Part shown: positions 22,727 to 33,939 of the stretch, piece by piece
How the letters are laid out: each line of letters opens with the position of its first letter
How positions within the stretch are numbered: the first letter of the stretch is position 1
NCBI GenBank assembly: GCA_028622995.1
Contig: JAJQJQ010000032.1
Coordinates: 2,170,001 to 2,234,000 of the forward strand
Source of the DNA: Panagrolaimus kolymaensis
Lineage: Eukaryota; Nematoda; Chromadorea; Rhabditida; Panagrolaimidae
Reading direction: 5' to 3'
Length of the DNA: 64,000 nucleotides
Made by a program: the position numbers and the translations under genes
Notes under the pieces: generated by a model
The model's database searches: none
What the model saw: only the letters and a program-made list of their open reading frames with translations
What the model was told of the DNA's origin: nothing

Positions 22727-25502
22727 TCAAGCCAAAAGACGGAAGTAAGAGAGTTGAACTTGACGTTCAAGTTTATTGAGTTCATTCACGACACCACCCA
22801 ATTCGATAGCAGATTGACCAAGTTCAACTTGAATTTCTAAAAACAAAATAATTTAGTAACAATAGATTTATAGCAGCAAGAAGTTTACCCTTTTCAGAAC
22901 GCTTTTGACCATAAGTAACTTTTCCATCATATTCATCAATAGGAACATCAAATTCAGTTGTCACACGATTAATAGTAATTCCAAGATGTTCTTCTATTTC
23001 ACCAAGGCTCTAAAAACGTAAATAAAGTTAGAGGAAAATAAAAGAGATGGAAAACATACAGCCATTTCATCATACCAGATTGCACATCGACGAGTATCAT
23101 TACAACTTCTTTGACGACAAGTGTGATACCACACTTTTTCTGGAACAGTTGCAGCAAACGAGATAGCTAAGCCCATACGATCAGCTCTTCCAACTCGACC
23201 AATTCGATGAAGATAAGATGATGTTTCTTCTGGCGGTGGAAGTGTTACATTAATAACTAAAGACAAGAACATAAGATTGAATATAAACAAAGATCGCTAC
23301 ATACCGAAAGGAATACCACGAACATCAATACCTCTTGCAGCCACATCAGTACAAATCAAAAATCGAACTTTTCCTTCTTTAAACTTTTCGAGATTTCCAG
23401 TACGTTCTTCAGGTGATCGATCAGAATGAAGGCAAGCACAAGTCCAATCATTTTGTTGAGCATCAAGATAAGTTTCAAAGTTATCACAATCAAATTTGGT
23501 GCGGCAGAAAATGATACATTGTTCCATTTGAAAATGACGAATCGCCTAAAAAACAAAGTTAGAAATCTTCGAAAACATCCAAGTGTAATCTTACCTTAGC
23601 AACATATTCACCTTTGAGTACTTTGACGCCTTCAGATAGTGTCTCTTGTTCTTCACTTCCAGGATGAATATTATCATTTGCATGAATACCATCAGTTTGA
23701 ATAGCAATTCCCTTCTTTGAACGAGTTCGAATCCAACTTTTATCAGCGATAGGATCAACCATGCAAACGATTTGATGAACAGTTTCTGGTGCAGCATCTT
23801 GACCTTTAAGATCAACCCATTGAGGGAAATGCATTGTTGAATCCTATAAAGTTAAACATTATAAAGCTAAGAGCTTGAGAGTAAGCTTACTGCAAAACGT
23901 AGAACACCTTGATTATGTAAAGTTGCTGAACATACAATAATTTGAAGAACGCTTCCATCAGCAGCGAATCGTGGAATCTTTTGATAAACTTGGTTGATTT
24001 TGTATGAGAGATCTTGAGGAGGTCCAAGCAAGCTATCCTAAAAACATTATGTTATCAAAAGAAAGTCATAAATCTAAGCCAACTTACAGCTTCATCAAGA
24101 ACAAAGAATCGAACATAATTAAGTTGAAGTTTTCCTTGAGCAATAAGATCGAAAGCTCTACCAGGAGTACATGCAATAATATCAACGCCTTCATCCAAGA
24201 TTGCTAATTGTTCTTTGATTGGAATTCCACCACTAACTAGAGCTGTTCGAACTTTTGGAGATGGTAATTTCTTAGCGAATAAATTGATTTGATGGAAGAC
24301 TTGCTCAGCAAGTTCTTTTGTTGGTTCGATTATGATGCAAAGTGGACCATTTGATGGACGTTTTGCTTCGACAGCACCTTGAGCAAATCCTTGACGTGGC
24401 GAATCTTCTGTTTCTTCTTTAGGAGCTTGAGCGACGCCAACATATTCCTAAAAAATCAGAACTTATTACAGATGTAAAAACAATGAAAAAACATACATTT
24501 GATGGTGGAAAAGCAAAAGGTTGTTGACCAAAGTTCATTAGAAGACGGCTATTTTTGAGAACAAAAGCTGGATAAAAAGTTGAATTGATATATTTTTGCT
24601 TGATTTTGAAAGCAGCAGGGAATTCTTTACCATTCTTTGAAAAGTGTATTGAACCAGTTGCTAAATTGATAAAGCATCCAACAACATCATTCAAAGTAAA
24701 CGATTCAGCATAATCATCAAAGTTGCCAGCATTTGATCGTTTTCCAGTGCCACCATAACCAAAACCTTGTTCACATGTTCCCAAGTTGTAATCTGCTTCC
24801 ATTGTTGACCAACCAATACGACATAGTCCATCTTTAACGATCGTAGCTTCATAGTAATATTTACCTAAAGAAAAATTTTAGTAATAGCAACAAAAGAAAG
24901 TAAATTTTACCTTTGCCAAAAACACCTTTGTTAGCTCGACCACCACTCCAAGCTTTGGGATGAGTACTTTCACACGTATAGGTGCTACGATCAACGCCTA
25001 TAAAAACACAACAAATCAATAAAGCAACATCAGATCATAATTAAAACATACCTAATGAAGGATCACGATCAAAGACATTCAAATTCCATTCATCATCGAC
25101 TACTAAAATATGAAAGATAAAGAGTAATTCGATAGTTCAAGTAAAAAGTAAACGTACGTTTAGTTGGCTTTTTCTTTCCTGATTTAGCATCTCTCATAGT
25201 TTCCCATACGATTTGTAATACCGGAAGACAAAAAGCACCAGTTTTGCCTGTTCCCGTTTCAGCTGCCTAAAACTCATCAATCACTTTTGTTCGTTTCCAT
25301 GAAAAATCTTACCATGCAAACATCAGCACCACCAAGGATTGCAGGAATACCTTCTTGTTGAATATCTGTTGGCAAGCTGAAAAGTCAAATATATGAAAAT
25401 CCCTCTCAAAGAAGTACCAAAAAGTAAAACTTACTTCCATCCTAGTTCAGTGATAGCTTCACCTAATTCGGGTAAGACACCCATTTCTTCGAAAGCAGTC
25501 AT
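22727..25502 (-). CDS. ddx-1: ATP-dependent RNA helicase DDX1
   Basis: About 13 exons with 45-70 nt introns give roughly 725 residues, close to animal DDX1 (about 740). Order from the start: Q-motif region [20 protein letters not shown]; Walker [11 protein letters not shown]; a SPRY domain inserted between motifs I and Ia ([19 protein letters not shown] to NFGQQPFAF), diagnostic of DDX1; motif Ia [11 protein letters not shown]; the DEAD box LDEA|D, split by an intron near 24087; SAT ([10 protein letters not shown]); then the helicase C domain with [26 protein letters not shown] and [15 protein letters not shown]. The C-terminus ends [16 protein letters not shown]1 unwinds RNA and RNA/DNA hybrids and takes part in the tRNA-ligase complex and mRNA processing. 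All core motifs are intact. The upstream neighbour rpl-14 is divergent. Confidence 0.95.
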
Positions 25503-26208
25503 GTTTGCTTGTTGATACTTTTAGGAAAATAAAAAATAATGTTTTTTCAGCATTAAAAAAATGTTGAAAAATTTGACGATTGTTTGTGCAACAAAAAAAG
25601 CTTTGTGGAAATGAAAAAAAAACGCGAGTGAAAGTTTTCTCATTGCATGTTTTTGAATGTGCCGCGTTCTAATGAATGCACGGTGCAGCGTGGCTTTGAG
25701 TAGCGCCCAAAAAAAATTTTTCATCCTTCAAAAAAAATTTTTTTCATCAATTTTCTAACTTTTTTCGATTGATTCCGCTTTATTTTTTGATCACTTTTAT
25801 CTTTTTTTCATTCAATAACCTACTTACTAACTTATTCACATTTATCTCTCATTACTTTAGCTACTATCATACTTGTAATCACATTTTAATATATATTCCT
25901 TCTCATTTTGTCTATAATTTGCTTACTTTTGCCATCATCATTTTATATTTATCCATTTTTATCGTTTAAGTGCGCTCATGGGTTATATAATATTTGATAA
26001 AGATTTGTTTTCATGTAGAGGTTATCGAGATTTTTGAGTATTATTGCTTATCACCCATATTTGCGTTTAATAGGTTTATTATTATGCATGCCTTTACTTT
26101 GTTACTTTTTTGAGAACTTTAAAACTATCTTTTGCTTTCATCCGTGTCGTGTTGTTCGCGTATTTCTCTAAACTTTCTTTCATTAAAGTTATTTAGCTTT
26201 CAGGTACC
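25503..26208. other. Divergent promoter region between ddx-1 and rpl-14
   Basis: About 700 bp separate the two start codons of divergently transcribed housekeeping genes, so both promoters must lie here. Pyrimidine-rich tracts precede rpl-14. No TATA box stands out with confidence. Frames here (for example 25521-25724) are not gene-like. Confidence 0.5.
26194..26203 (+). promoter_or_regulatory. Probable spliced-leader acceptor of rpl-14
   Basis: TAGCTTTCAG ends six bases before the rpl-14 start codon (GTACCATG). With no upstream coding exon, an acceptor this close to the ATG is typical of nematode SL trans-splicing. Confidence 0.6.
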
Positions 26209-26713
26209 ATGATCTTCACAAAATTCGTCGAAATTGGCCGTGTGGTCTTTATCTCCAAGGGCAAAAATGAAGGCAGCCTTGCTGTTATCACTAACGTCGT
26301 CGATGGTAATAAAGTATGTTTAACTTTTCTTGTATTTTCTTTTCCTAATTACTTACTTTTAGGTTCTTCTCGATGGTCCATCAACTGGAGTGCCACGTTC
26401 TGTTCGCAACTTCAAAGATCTTCAATTAACCAAATTCAAAGTTCCTCTTCGTGTTGGTCAACGCACTGGTGGTGTCAAGAAAGCTTTTGATGATGCTGGA
26501 ATCGCTGGTCTATGGAATGATAGCAACTGGGCAAAAGGCATTGAAAAACGCCGTCTTCGTCGTGGTCTTACTGATTATGAACGTTTCAAGGTACTTCGTG
26601 TCAAACAACTCCGCAACAGAATCATCCGTGCTGAAACTGGAAAATTACGAGGTGCAGCTGCTGGTAGAAAACCACATCTCCACAAATGGTCAAAAGCAGC
26701 GCAAAAGGCTTAA
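26209..26713 (+). CDS. rpl-14: 60S ribosomal protein L14 (eL14)
   Basis: Two exons (26209-26313 and 26363-26713) with a 49-nt intron give 151 residues, normal for animal eL14. The N-terminal KOW-like region reads FVEIGRVVFISKGKNEG, followed by VLLDGPSTGVPRSVRN. The L14e core continues with RRGLTDYERFKVLRVKQLRN, and the C-terminus is basic (AAAGRKPHLHKWSKAAQKA). It binds 28S rRNA in the large ribosomal subunit. Codon use is more regular and richer in CGT/CTT-type codons than neighbours, as expected for a highly expressed gene. Start choice is supported by the trans-splice site just upstream. Confidence 0.97.
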
Positions 26714-26817
26714 AGTAATACAATTTTGTTGATCTTGATTTTTGTTTTATGTATTCAATCCATAAAGTTGTTAATTTTTCATTTTGTTTGTAAAATTTGT
26801 TTTGTATCATTTTATGT

Positions 26818-26985
26818 TTATCCACCACTTTTATATGATTGAATTCGTCGAGTTAACACTCTCTTTTGATCAACAGTATCTAAGACATAAGGAGAACTAG
26901 CTATTATGCTTATAATTCCTCCAACAGTTATCCCAAAGAAAACGTAAAGGAGTGATCTATCGATTTGCAACATATTTCCATTCAT
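26818..26985 (-). CDS. Small single-pass membrane protein, uncertain
   Basis: An ATG-initiated frame of 55 residues with one clear membrane helix (LLYVFFGITVGGIISIIAS) and a basic tail (QKRVLTRRIQSYKSGG). It is convergent with rpl-14. A second frame (26957-27202, no ATG at its start) overlaps its 5' end in another phase and has Cys-rich, charged content (ECVKDHHKCDEEYKMYKNEW). The two could be exons of one short mitochondrial-type protein joined by a splice I could not find, or one could be spurious. No family was recognised. Confidence 0.4.
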   Translation of the reverse strand: MNGNMLQIDRSLLYVFFGITVGGIISIIASSPYVLDTVDQKRVLTRRIQSYKSGG

Positions 26986-27460
26986 TCTTATACATTTTAT
27001 ATTCCTCGTCACATTTATGGTGATCTTTTACACATTCGATAGCATCAGGAGAAAGAGGATAAAACGATGTTGTTGAAAGATGGGGTTGGGAATCATTTGG
27101 AGGTAATTGATTGAAGAGACTTTGTGCACTAATAGTAATAAAATGAGGAGTAAAAAGTTTTGTGATTGGTTGGTTTACATAGGATTCGCTGATGATGTAC
27201 AATGAGGATGATGATCTGGATTACCTCTTTTATTGATTGCAATATAATCTCATCCTTTGCAATAAATTTGTTTTCTGTAATGGCTCTTTCTTTAAGATAT
27301 AAGGCCTTTCTTTTTCATTAACAATAAAGCATAAACAAAAAAAAGCAATAACAAATTTTTCATATTTTTTCTGACCATTGCTAGCATAATATCTTTATTC
27401 ATAATAATTCTCTTATACATACTTGAATTTATTTTATTCATTCATTTTTGAGAGAAAAAA

Positions 27461-27641
27461 ATGACTGAAGAAACTGTTGCTTCTTTATGTGACTCCATGA
27501 ATCCATGGGAAAACCCACTAGCTTGATTTAAATAAATGTTAAATTTTTTAGATTTTGGAAAAACTTGGATGGAAATATTTGGCGGATGAACAAAGAAATG
27601 CCCTTTTACTCAAATATCAAAAATCATATAGACCTTTTTAA
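27461..27641 (+). pseudogene. Small gene or remnant, two segments
   Basis: ATG at 27461 opens MTEETVASLCDSMNPWENPL followed by a stop. After a TTTTTTAG acceptor, 27552-27641 continues protein-like (ILEKLGWKYLADEQRNALLL, ending SYRPF). The two parts read as one short protein of about 50 residues, but there is no GT donor between them. Either the donor is mutated or the true start lies elsewhere. Confidence 0.3.
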
Positions 27642-28064
27642 ATTTATTTTATTATTTTTGTTTGTTTATTTTTTGTTTAAAAAATATAAAAATTATTTAA
27701 AATGAAAACTCTGAATTTTTTAAACTTTTGTGCTAAGGGATAGCAGATTTTTTCCTCGATCTTCGGAATAAAAATGAATCGAGAATCCGAAATGCAAAAT
27801 TTGTGTAACCGAAGTTTGCTAAAACTACATATGTTAATTTGAGTAATAAACTTTTTTAAGTATAATATTGTTTGACTTTATTTTACACAAATTAAAAAAA
27901 TAAATAAAAACTGGTCAATGAATAAAGTAATTTTTAGCTCTGTTTTTGTTGCCTTTCGTTCTCCATTTTTTCCATTCGATTTATTTCAAATCCTTAATAA
28001 TAAAAAAACTAAAACAGAAATAAAAAAAAAAGTTTTCTTCAACAAAAAAGAAAAAACTACAATA

Positions 28065-28733
28065 TTAATTTTTAGTAACTTTTCTTTTTTCAATGTATTC
28101 CTTGATTTTGGGTGTATTCAAGACACGATTCATGTATTCAACCATTTTTGGGAATGCCTTTTCAAAATCGCGATCCATATTTTTAAGTGTGAGAATACCA
28201 TCACCAATTAGAAAGTCCACCCAAGAAAGTCGACTACCAAAAAATCCGGAACCCGATTCGTTTAGTCGCTTTTCGAGAAGATGAACGTATTTGTCTCGAG
28301 CAGGAATATATGTGTCCTTGTATAGAGCTTCGATGTCCCCTTGGAAATATTCCATCCAAGCGCCATAATAATCAGAAATATCTTTCAAAAAATCGTAGTA
28401 AATATCAGCAGCTTCATCAATTTTGGCATTGTCCCATGCATCTTTTCCATTGAGACCGAAAAGAGTTCCAAGGTAGCGACAAATCGCATATGTTTCATAG
28501 AGGGGTTTTCCATCGACCTCAAGCCAAGGAGATTTCCCTGTGTCTGATGCTTAAAAAATGGCATTTTAATAAAAAATCAATTTTAAAAAAATACACGTAC
28601 TTGGTTTGATTTTATTCCATTCATCAAACCTCCATCGACGATCTTCAAAATCCACTCCAGCATAATGGAACATCATTCTCGCAGGTTCTGCACGTCCACG
28701 AAGATCAAAATAATTTAATTTGTATTGAGGCAT
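28065..28733 (-). CDS. Glutathione S-transferase, sigma class (nematode type)
   Basis: Two exons (28733-28601 and 28549-28065) give 205 residues, the usual length for a soluble GST. The N-terminal thioredoxin-like domain starts PQYKLNYFDLRGRAEPARM with Tyr8 in the catalytic position. It continues KSPWLEVDGKPLYETYAICR, where the usual Gln-Ser before the Ala-Ile is replaced by Glu-Thr in the glutathione pocket. The C-terminal helical domain carries SWVDFLIGDGILTLKNMD, the family's N-capping box and hydrophobic staple. It should conjugate glutathione to reactive lipids and toxins in the cytosol. Its promoter region is shared with the divergent lysA-like gene. The plus frames at 28093 and 28341 are shadows. 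Confidence 0.92.
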
Positions 28734-29554
28734 TTTTTTAACCTTTCAATTTAAAAACTTGACAACTCAAAAATATAATCTAAAATGCAGAATGAAACTT
28801 TTACTTTCAAAAAAAATATTCTTTTTATACCAAAGTACTCGAAACAACAACACACATTGAAAACACGTTGTTTTTTTTATTACCGGTTGTCGCGACAACC
28901 TTGAAATTATAGGTGTGCAAAAAGCGGAAAATTAAATCAATTATAGCGACTAAAAAAAATTGTGGTTTGTTTGTGCATACTTTGAGTCGATATTTTCTGG
29001 TGAAAAAATAATTGCCTAAGTTGCAAATGTTTAATTGGATGAATCGTGTACATCCATCACAAAACTAAAGTTAGAGTTTTTTTTAGAAATTTGATGACAT
29101 TATTTTTAAATAAAAGAATGAATGTAAAAAATAAAATAAAATGATCAAATATTAGGGAAAAAAGAAGAAGACCAATAATGGTGAAAATAAAAAATAAAAA
29201 TAATATCAAAGCAATATTAACAAATGTTTTTCAACCATTTTTTCATTTTGTTGCAACAAATGATTTTTTTGTTTTTGAAGTATAAAAAAAAAGCTAATTT
29301 TCTAACTGATATGTTTTTAAATTGATTTTTGGATCAAAAAAATTATATCTTTTTTTATTAAAACGTTAACTTGAAATACATTTTTTGTAGTATCTCTCAT
29401 AACTTCTTCCAAACATAGATGGATGGGACAAACAAATATGTATAATGCAGCCATCGTGTGCTTGTTTAATCGACATAATTTTTTGTTTTGTAAATGACTT
29501 TTTATTCAAACCTTTGACGTGTTTCATTTTCTATTTCATGTTATAGCAACAAAA
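28734..29554. other. Divergent upstream region of the GST and lysA-like genes
   Basis: About 820 bp of AT-rich DNA between two outward-pointing start codons. TTATAG at 29543-29548 is a probable trans-splice acceptor for the plus-strand gene. GGTTGTCGCGACAACC at about 28886-28901 is a perfect 16-bp palindrome that could bind a dimeric regulator. Confidence 0.45.
28886..28901. promoter_or_regulatory. 16-bp perfect palindrome upstream of the GST gene
   Basis: GGTTGTCGCGACAACC reads identically on both strands and is GC-rich in AT-rich surroundings. It lies about 155 bp upstream of the GST start. A dimeric transcription-factor site is possible; no known motif was matched. Confidence 0.35.
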
Positions 29555-31101
29555 ATGGGTGATGTTAACTATGGGTTTTGGTATAAAAATGAAGAATTAT
29601 TTATGGATGAAACTCCAGTTAAAGATATCATTGAACGTTTGCCTTTATCATCTCCCACTCCATTTGTTCTCTATAGTTTGAAGAAATTCCGCCATAATAT
29701 TGATACCTACCAAAATGCACTTTATGAACTCTCACCAATTCAGGGAAAATTGTCGTATTCAATGAAAGCTAACTACAATCCCCATTTATTACCGATCCTA
29801 AAATCTGCTAATGTCATGTTGACCACCGTCAGTGGAGGGGAAATGCAGTTGGCATTATCTACTGGATTTCAGGTATTTTATATTAATGTTTTTAAAAATT
29901 TTAGTGACTTAACCTTTTTATATAATGGATTTATTGCTTCCATGTTCCCATCATTTTGTTAATGTCTTTCCGTTTTTAGCCATCAAATATTATTTATAAC
30001 GGAAATGGTAAAACTGACGAAAGTATTAAAATGGCTGTCGAATCGGTTGTTTTACTCAACGTTGATAGTTTATTTGATCTTCAAATTATTCTCCACTACG
30101 CTCAAGAACTCAACAAAAAAGCTAATGTTTTGATAAGAGTTAATCCCATTTTAAGTGATTCTAATGTGCATGCTTATAATGTAACGGCATCTAAAACAAG
30201 TAAATTTGGTACATCGATAGACGAATTAGAACCGATTTTTAAATTGATGGAACAAAATCAAGATAAATGGATATGTTTAATTGGATTTCACTGTCATTTA
30301 GGTGAGATATTTTTAAAATTAAAATATTTTCCGGTAAGCTTACAAAAATAAATTTCCTGTTTTTTAGGTTCAACCATATCAAATACAAATATTATCGTTG
30401 AATGCATAGAAAAACTCATTCCTTTATTTGATTTCAAACGTTTCCCCAATCTTCGTTATCTCAATATTGGCGGAGGTTTAAATATTGATTATAAAAAATA
30501 TGCAAAACGTACATCACCAAAATCAGGGAGTAATGAAGAATATCCACAAATTCCAAGTATTATCGATTACGTTCAAGCATTGGCAAAACCTTTAAAATCT
30601 TTAATTAATCCATCGTCAAAAAATAATTCTATAGAATTAATAATTGAACCAGGAAGAAGTTTAATTGGAAATTGTTGCATTCTAATTACTCGAGTTTTGG
30701 GTGAAAAACAAACTGGTTCAATAAAGCAACTCATTGTCGATGTTTCCATGACTGAATGTATTCGTCCTGCTCTGTATCAAGCTTACCATCACATTGACAC
30801 AATCACTTCATCCCCATCAACTGGAGAAAATGAAAAGGATATGGAACCATTTGATATTGTTGGCCCAGTTTGTGAAAGCGGAGATTTTCTTGGAAAAGAA
30901 AGATATTTGCCAAATACTCTTAAACGCGGAGATTTCTTAGCTATTTTTGACACGGGTGCTTATTGCTCAAGTATGGGTTCTAATTATAATATGCGACCCA
31001 GACCTGCTGAATATACTTTAGATGAAAATGGAGAAATCAAAATTCTCAGAAGGAGAGAAACAAATGATGATATTTTAAAAATATTCTTTTCTCAACAATA
31101 A
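29555..31101 (+). CDS. Diaminopimelate decarboxylase-like PLP enzyme (LysA family)
   Basis: Three exons (29555-29872, 29980-30301, 30368-31101) join in phase to 457 residues. It is a fold-III PLP decarboxylase: Lys71 in SYSMKANYNP is the PLP lysine, FHCHLGS the cofactor-stacking His, LNIGGGLNIDY and IIEPGRSLIGN the phosphate-binding loops. Two motifs separate it from ornithine decarboxylase: VGPVCESGDFLG (Cys382 of the DAPDC CES motif, where ODC has GPTCD) and TGAYCSSMGSNYNMRPRPAE. VSGGEMQLALSTGF and IIYNGNGKTDESIKMA are also LysA-like. LysA converts meso-diaminopimelate to lysine in bacteria and plants; animals normally lack it. A bacterial or plant-like origin is inferred. The introns and the TTATAG acceptor before the ATG show it sits in the nuclear genome. 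Its real substrate is untested. Confidence 0.88.
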
Positions 31102-31404
31102 AATATTTTGCTTTTGAAAGTTTAGAATGAAAATTTAAGGAAATAAATTTATGGGTGTTTTTTTAAGGTGATTTGAGCATTAAGAATTTAGACTTTAAAA
31201 CGAGAAAACTTGGATTTTTCTAAACTAATTTTTTTTTTTTGAAAATTACAATAATTTGTAGTTAAGATTTTATTTTAAAAAGAAAAGTGATTGAAAATAA
31301 TATATAAAATAAAGTAAAATAGTTTAAAAGTCATCGTAAATTTTTTTGATTATTTTTTAAACAATTAAGAATAATAACACATAGGGATTTCTAGATTTGA
31401 ACCT

Positions 31405-31949
31405 CTATTTATCAGAACAAAGCTTGAATTTTATGCAAATGTCTTTGGGAGATTTTGAGTCGCGAACCATTTTGACCATTTCAGCAACACTTTCATCCAA
31501 AGTTTGACGACACTTTGAATCAAGTTCTTTATTACCCAATGTGACGGCATCACAAATTTTTCCGCTATTCTGAAAATATTTTTGACTAAATATAAAATAA
31601 ATTATGGCTTTGGGCTTCTTTAATAATTTCATAGTTAACAATTTTTTTTAAAATTAGTTGTCAAAGAATTTGCGATATTTTTTTACACTCTTCCAAAGTC
31701 ATAAAAAGTAAAAAATGTTTTCAATATCCTAATTATGGAGAGGGAAAAGCAGTGTACAAAATTTTTTATATAAATTTAAAAAAGAAAACAAACCTTTTTT
31801 AATTCATTTTCGTACATAAGAATTCCAGCGGATGCTTTGGTAATAAAATCGACGCACATTTCACATACTTTATCTTCAGGATTTCCTTTTTTATCCTTGT
31901 TTGAATCGGATTTTTTATTATCCTTGCTTGAACCACCGAACCCGAACAT
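31405..31949 (-). CDS. Saposin-B domain protein without a signal peptide
   Basis: Two exons (31949-31794 and 31569-31405) with a 224-nt intron give 106 residues. Six cysteines fall in saposin order: KVCEMCVDF, then GKICDAV and SKCRQTL, then KDICIKFKLC near the C-terminus. Such domains bind lipids; in nematodes they act as pore-forming antimicrobial caenopores or in lysosomes. The N-terminus is FGFGGSSKDNKKSDSNKDKK, charged and not a signal peptide, which is odd for a disulfide-bonded family. A missed upstream signal exon is the simplest explanation. It lies tail-to-tail with the lysA-like gene. Confidence 0.75.
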
Positions 31950-33078
31950 CTCAATATAATTTTAGAGAAAAAAAAAACTTATTTTAAAACTGAAGAAGGA
32001 AAATAAAAAAAAAAGCAATGATTTCTAGTCCCTTAAATATGAAAGAGAAAAAAGATGAAGGAAAAAAAGCGTAAACATGTTTGTTTATTTGTTTGTTGAG
32101 AGAGAAAAAAGGGAATCAATACATCTAATCTTTGTTGTTTTTGTTTACTCTTTGGTCGTTGGAAAAAGCAACGAAATAAGTAAGAAAAACAATATTGAAA
32201 AAAGTCAAAATTATTTTTACGAAAATGCAAGTGCAGTAAAAAACAATAAAACTTAGATTGCAAACACTTTAATGAAAGCAACATCTTAACCTTTCAGCGT
32301 AGAAGAAAAAATTAAGACTTTGAAGCTGAAACTATTATCGAAAGTTTTTTTTCTCGTGTTTTTTATCATTTGTGATAGATAAAAAGTCCTCAGCAAAAAA
32401 TGGTTTGACTCGATTTTTTATTTTCTCGTTAACGACCTCTTACGTGAATTTTAGACCGTTCAAGTCCAAAAGCAAATTCTTAACATTTTTTGGAGTTAAA
32501 AAAACTTCTTCAACATTTTTGATAGTTTTGGCGTTAATAATAGTTGGAGAATAACCAATGCGTCATCATAGTATAGTAATTTATTCACATTATTATGCCC
32601 ATCATTAGGAGAAAAGAGAAAAAAGTATTAAAATTAACGCTTTTTCTCTGCTTAATAATTTTTTTGACATTGTTTTATTAAAAATGATAATAAAATTTAT
32701 AAAAAATTTCATAAATGTGGAATTAAGCTACACCTTTCATTTCTTTAATTCCTATTTTTTTAATTAAAAAGGTTTTTTTAAAGTTAATTTATTGAAATTA
32801 AATTATATGAAAAGTTAAGAAATTATTTATTTATAAATCAAAATGAAAGTAACAAGGAAAAAATAAAATGGGAGCTGTATTGTTTTAAAGGTACATGCAA
32901 AAGTTTTACAAAAGTATTATTATCAAAGAAGGGTGATTTTAAAAGCGTTTTCTTTCTTTTAAAGGTTTATAGCATATTTATTTATACTTTTTATTTAAAA
33001 ATATAATTTAACCATAAAAAACAGTTTAATTAATTGGGTGCCAGTGCAGTTCAAAAGCTATTTGAAAATGTTAAAAGC
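31950..33078. other. Intergenic, AT-rich, nothing recognised
   Basis: Short frames at 32033-32284 and 32372-32554 have no coding character. No repeat pair was detected by eye. Confidence 0.4.
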
Positions 33079-33783
33079 TTATTCAAAAAGATCGCTCTGA
33101 ACATGTAGTGCTAATTTTCCGTTACAGAGTTGCATAAAATTCACAAAATGTTTTTCATTCCATTTGTTTTCTATCAAAAAATATGGCAATCGTGTTTCGT
33201 TGATATGGAAAATTTCAATATTTTTGACTCTAGGATCTTCCAATATGTCATTTAAAAATCTGCCTTTGGATGGTTCCTTAGAAGTATCATGCAACAATGG
33301 TTTCCAACAATCAAATGAATAGTTTGGCTCTTCTTTCAATGCTGCTTCTTCTTCATCATATGACGTAACAATTTTTTCGTTTGTATCATTTCCTGTTGCT
33401 ACAACAACAAGCCACCCAATAGGTCCTGAAAACTAAGATATAAATTTGGTTTTAATATATATTTTACCTGATGCCGCAATTGCTGCACCTAAAGTTACCG
33501 CAGCTGTTGAACTTCCTGCTGTAGCAACAGCACCACTACCAGCTGCAATAGCAACACTAGTACCGCCAGCAGTAGCTGCGCCGACTGATGCTGCTGTTCC
33601 AAAACCCACAGCAGCAGCACCTCCACCGGCTCCTAATGATGTAGTAAGGGCAGCTGGTAAATATATAGTTGCTACCGTTTCCCCTGCTGAAGCAATCATT
33701 GGGCCCATTACAGCTCCTCCAATACCAGCAGTAGATGTTATTACTACACTCGCAACAACTACCGTACCAACTGTTGCGACCAT
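33079..33783 (-). CDS. ISG12/IFI27-like Gly/Ala-rich protein with novel C-terminal domain (copy A)
   Basis: Two exons (33783-33468 and 33425-33079) give about 220 residues. Residues 1-105 are a hydrophobic Gly/Ala/Val/Thr domain (for example ASAGETVATIYLPAALTTSL and GGTSVAIAAGSGAVATAGSS) like the membrane-inserting helices of the ISG12/IFI27 family. That family is linked in animals to mitochondria, membrane permeability and immune responses. The C-terminal 115 residues are unrecognised and shared with the copies at 35509 and 36634: YSFDCWKPLLH, then GRFLNDILEDPRVKNIEIF, IENKWNEKHFVNF and GKLALHVQ. The intron falls after the codon start of the final Gly of ASG in all three. The strongly GC-rich plus-strand frame opposite exon 1 is a shadow. 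Confidence 0.7.
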
Positions 33784-33939
33784 TATGGCCGAAAAAATAT
33801 AAAATTTAAGAAAAAAATTATTTTATAATACACGCTAAATCCTCCATAAGAGGACCATTTTTATATGATTTTTCCCTGTAAAGCAAAAAATAATCATGTG
33901 TCCTGAACAAAACTTAAATAATTGAAGCAGTAAAACTTT

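Noticed and set aside
29555..31101. Ornithine decarboxylase annotation for the PLP enzyme
   Set aside because: It has the CES motif and YNMRPRPAE of diaminopimelate decarboxylase rather than the GPTCD motif of ODC.
31370..31415. tRNA-like B-box word on the minus strand (GGTTCAAATC)
   Set aside because: No matching acceptor, D or anticodon stems; it lies at the 3' end of the saposin-like gene.
33446..33802. Ala/Pro/Val-rich plus-strand frame
   Set aside because: Exact antisense of the Gly/Ala-rich exon of ISG12-like copy A; the minus frame has the conserved intron and paralogues.
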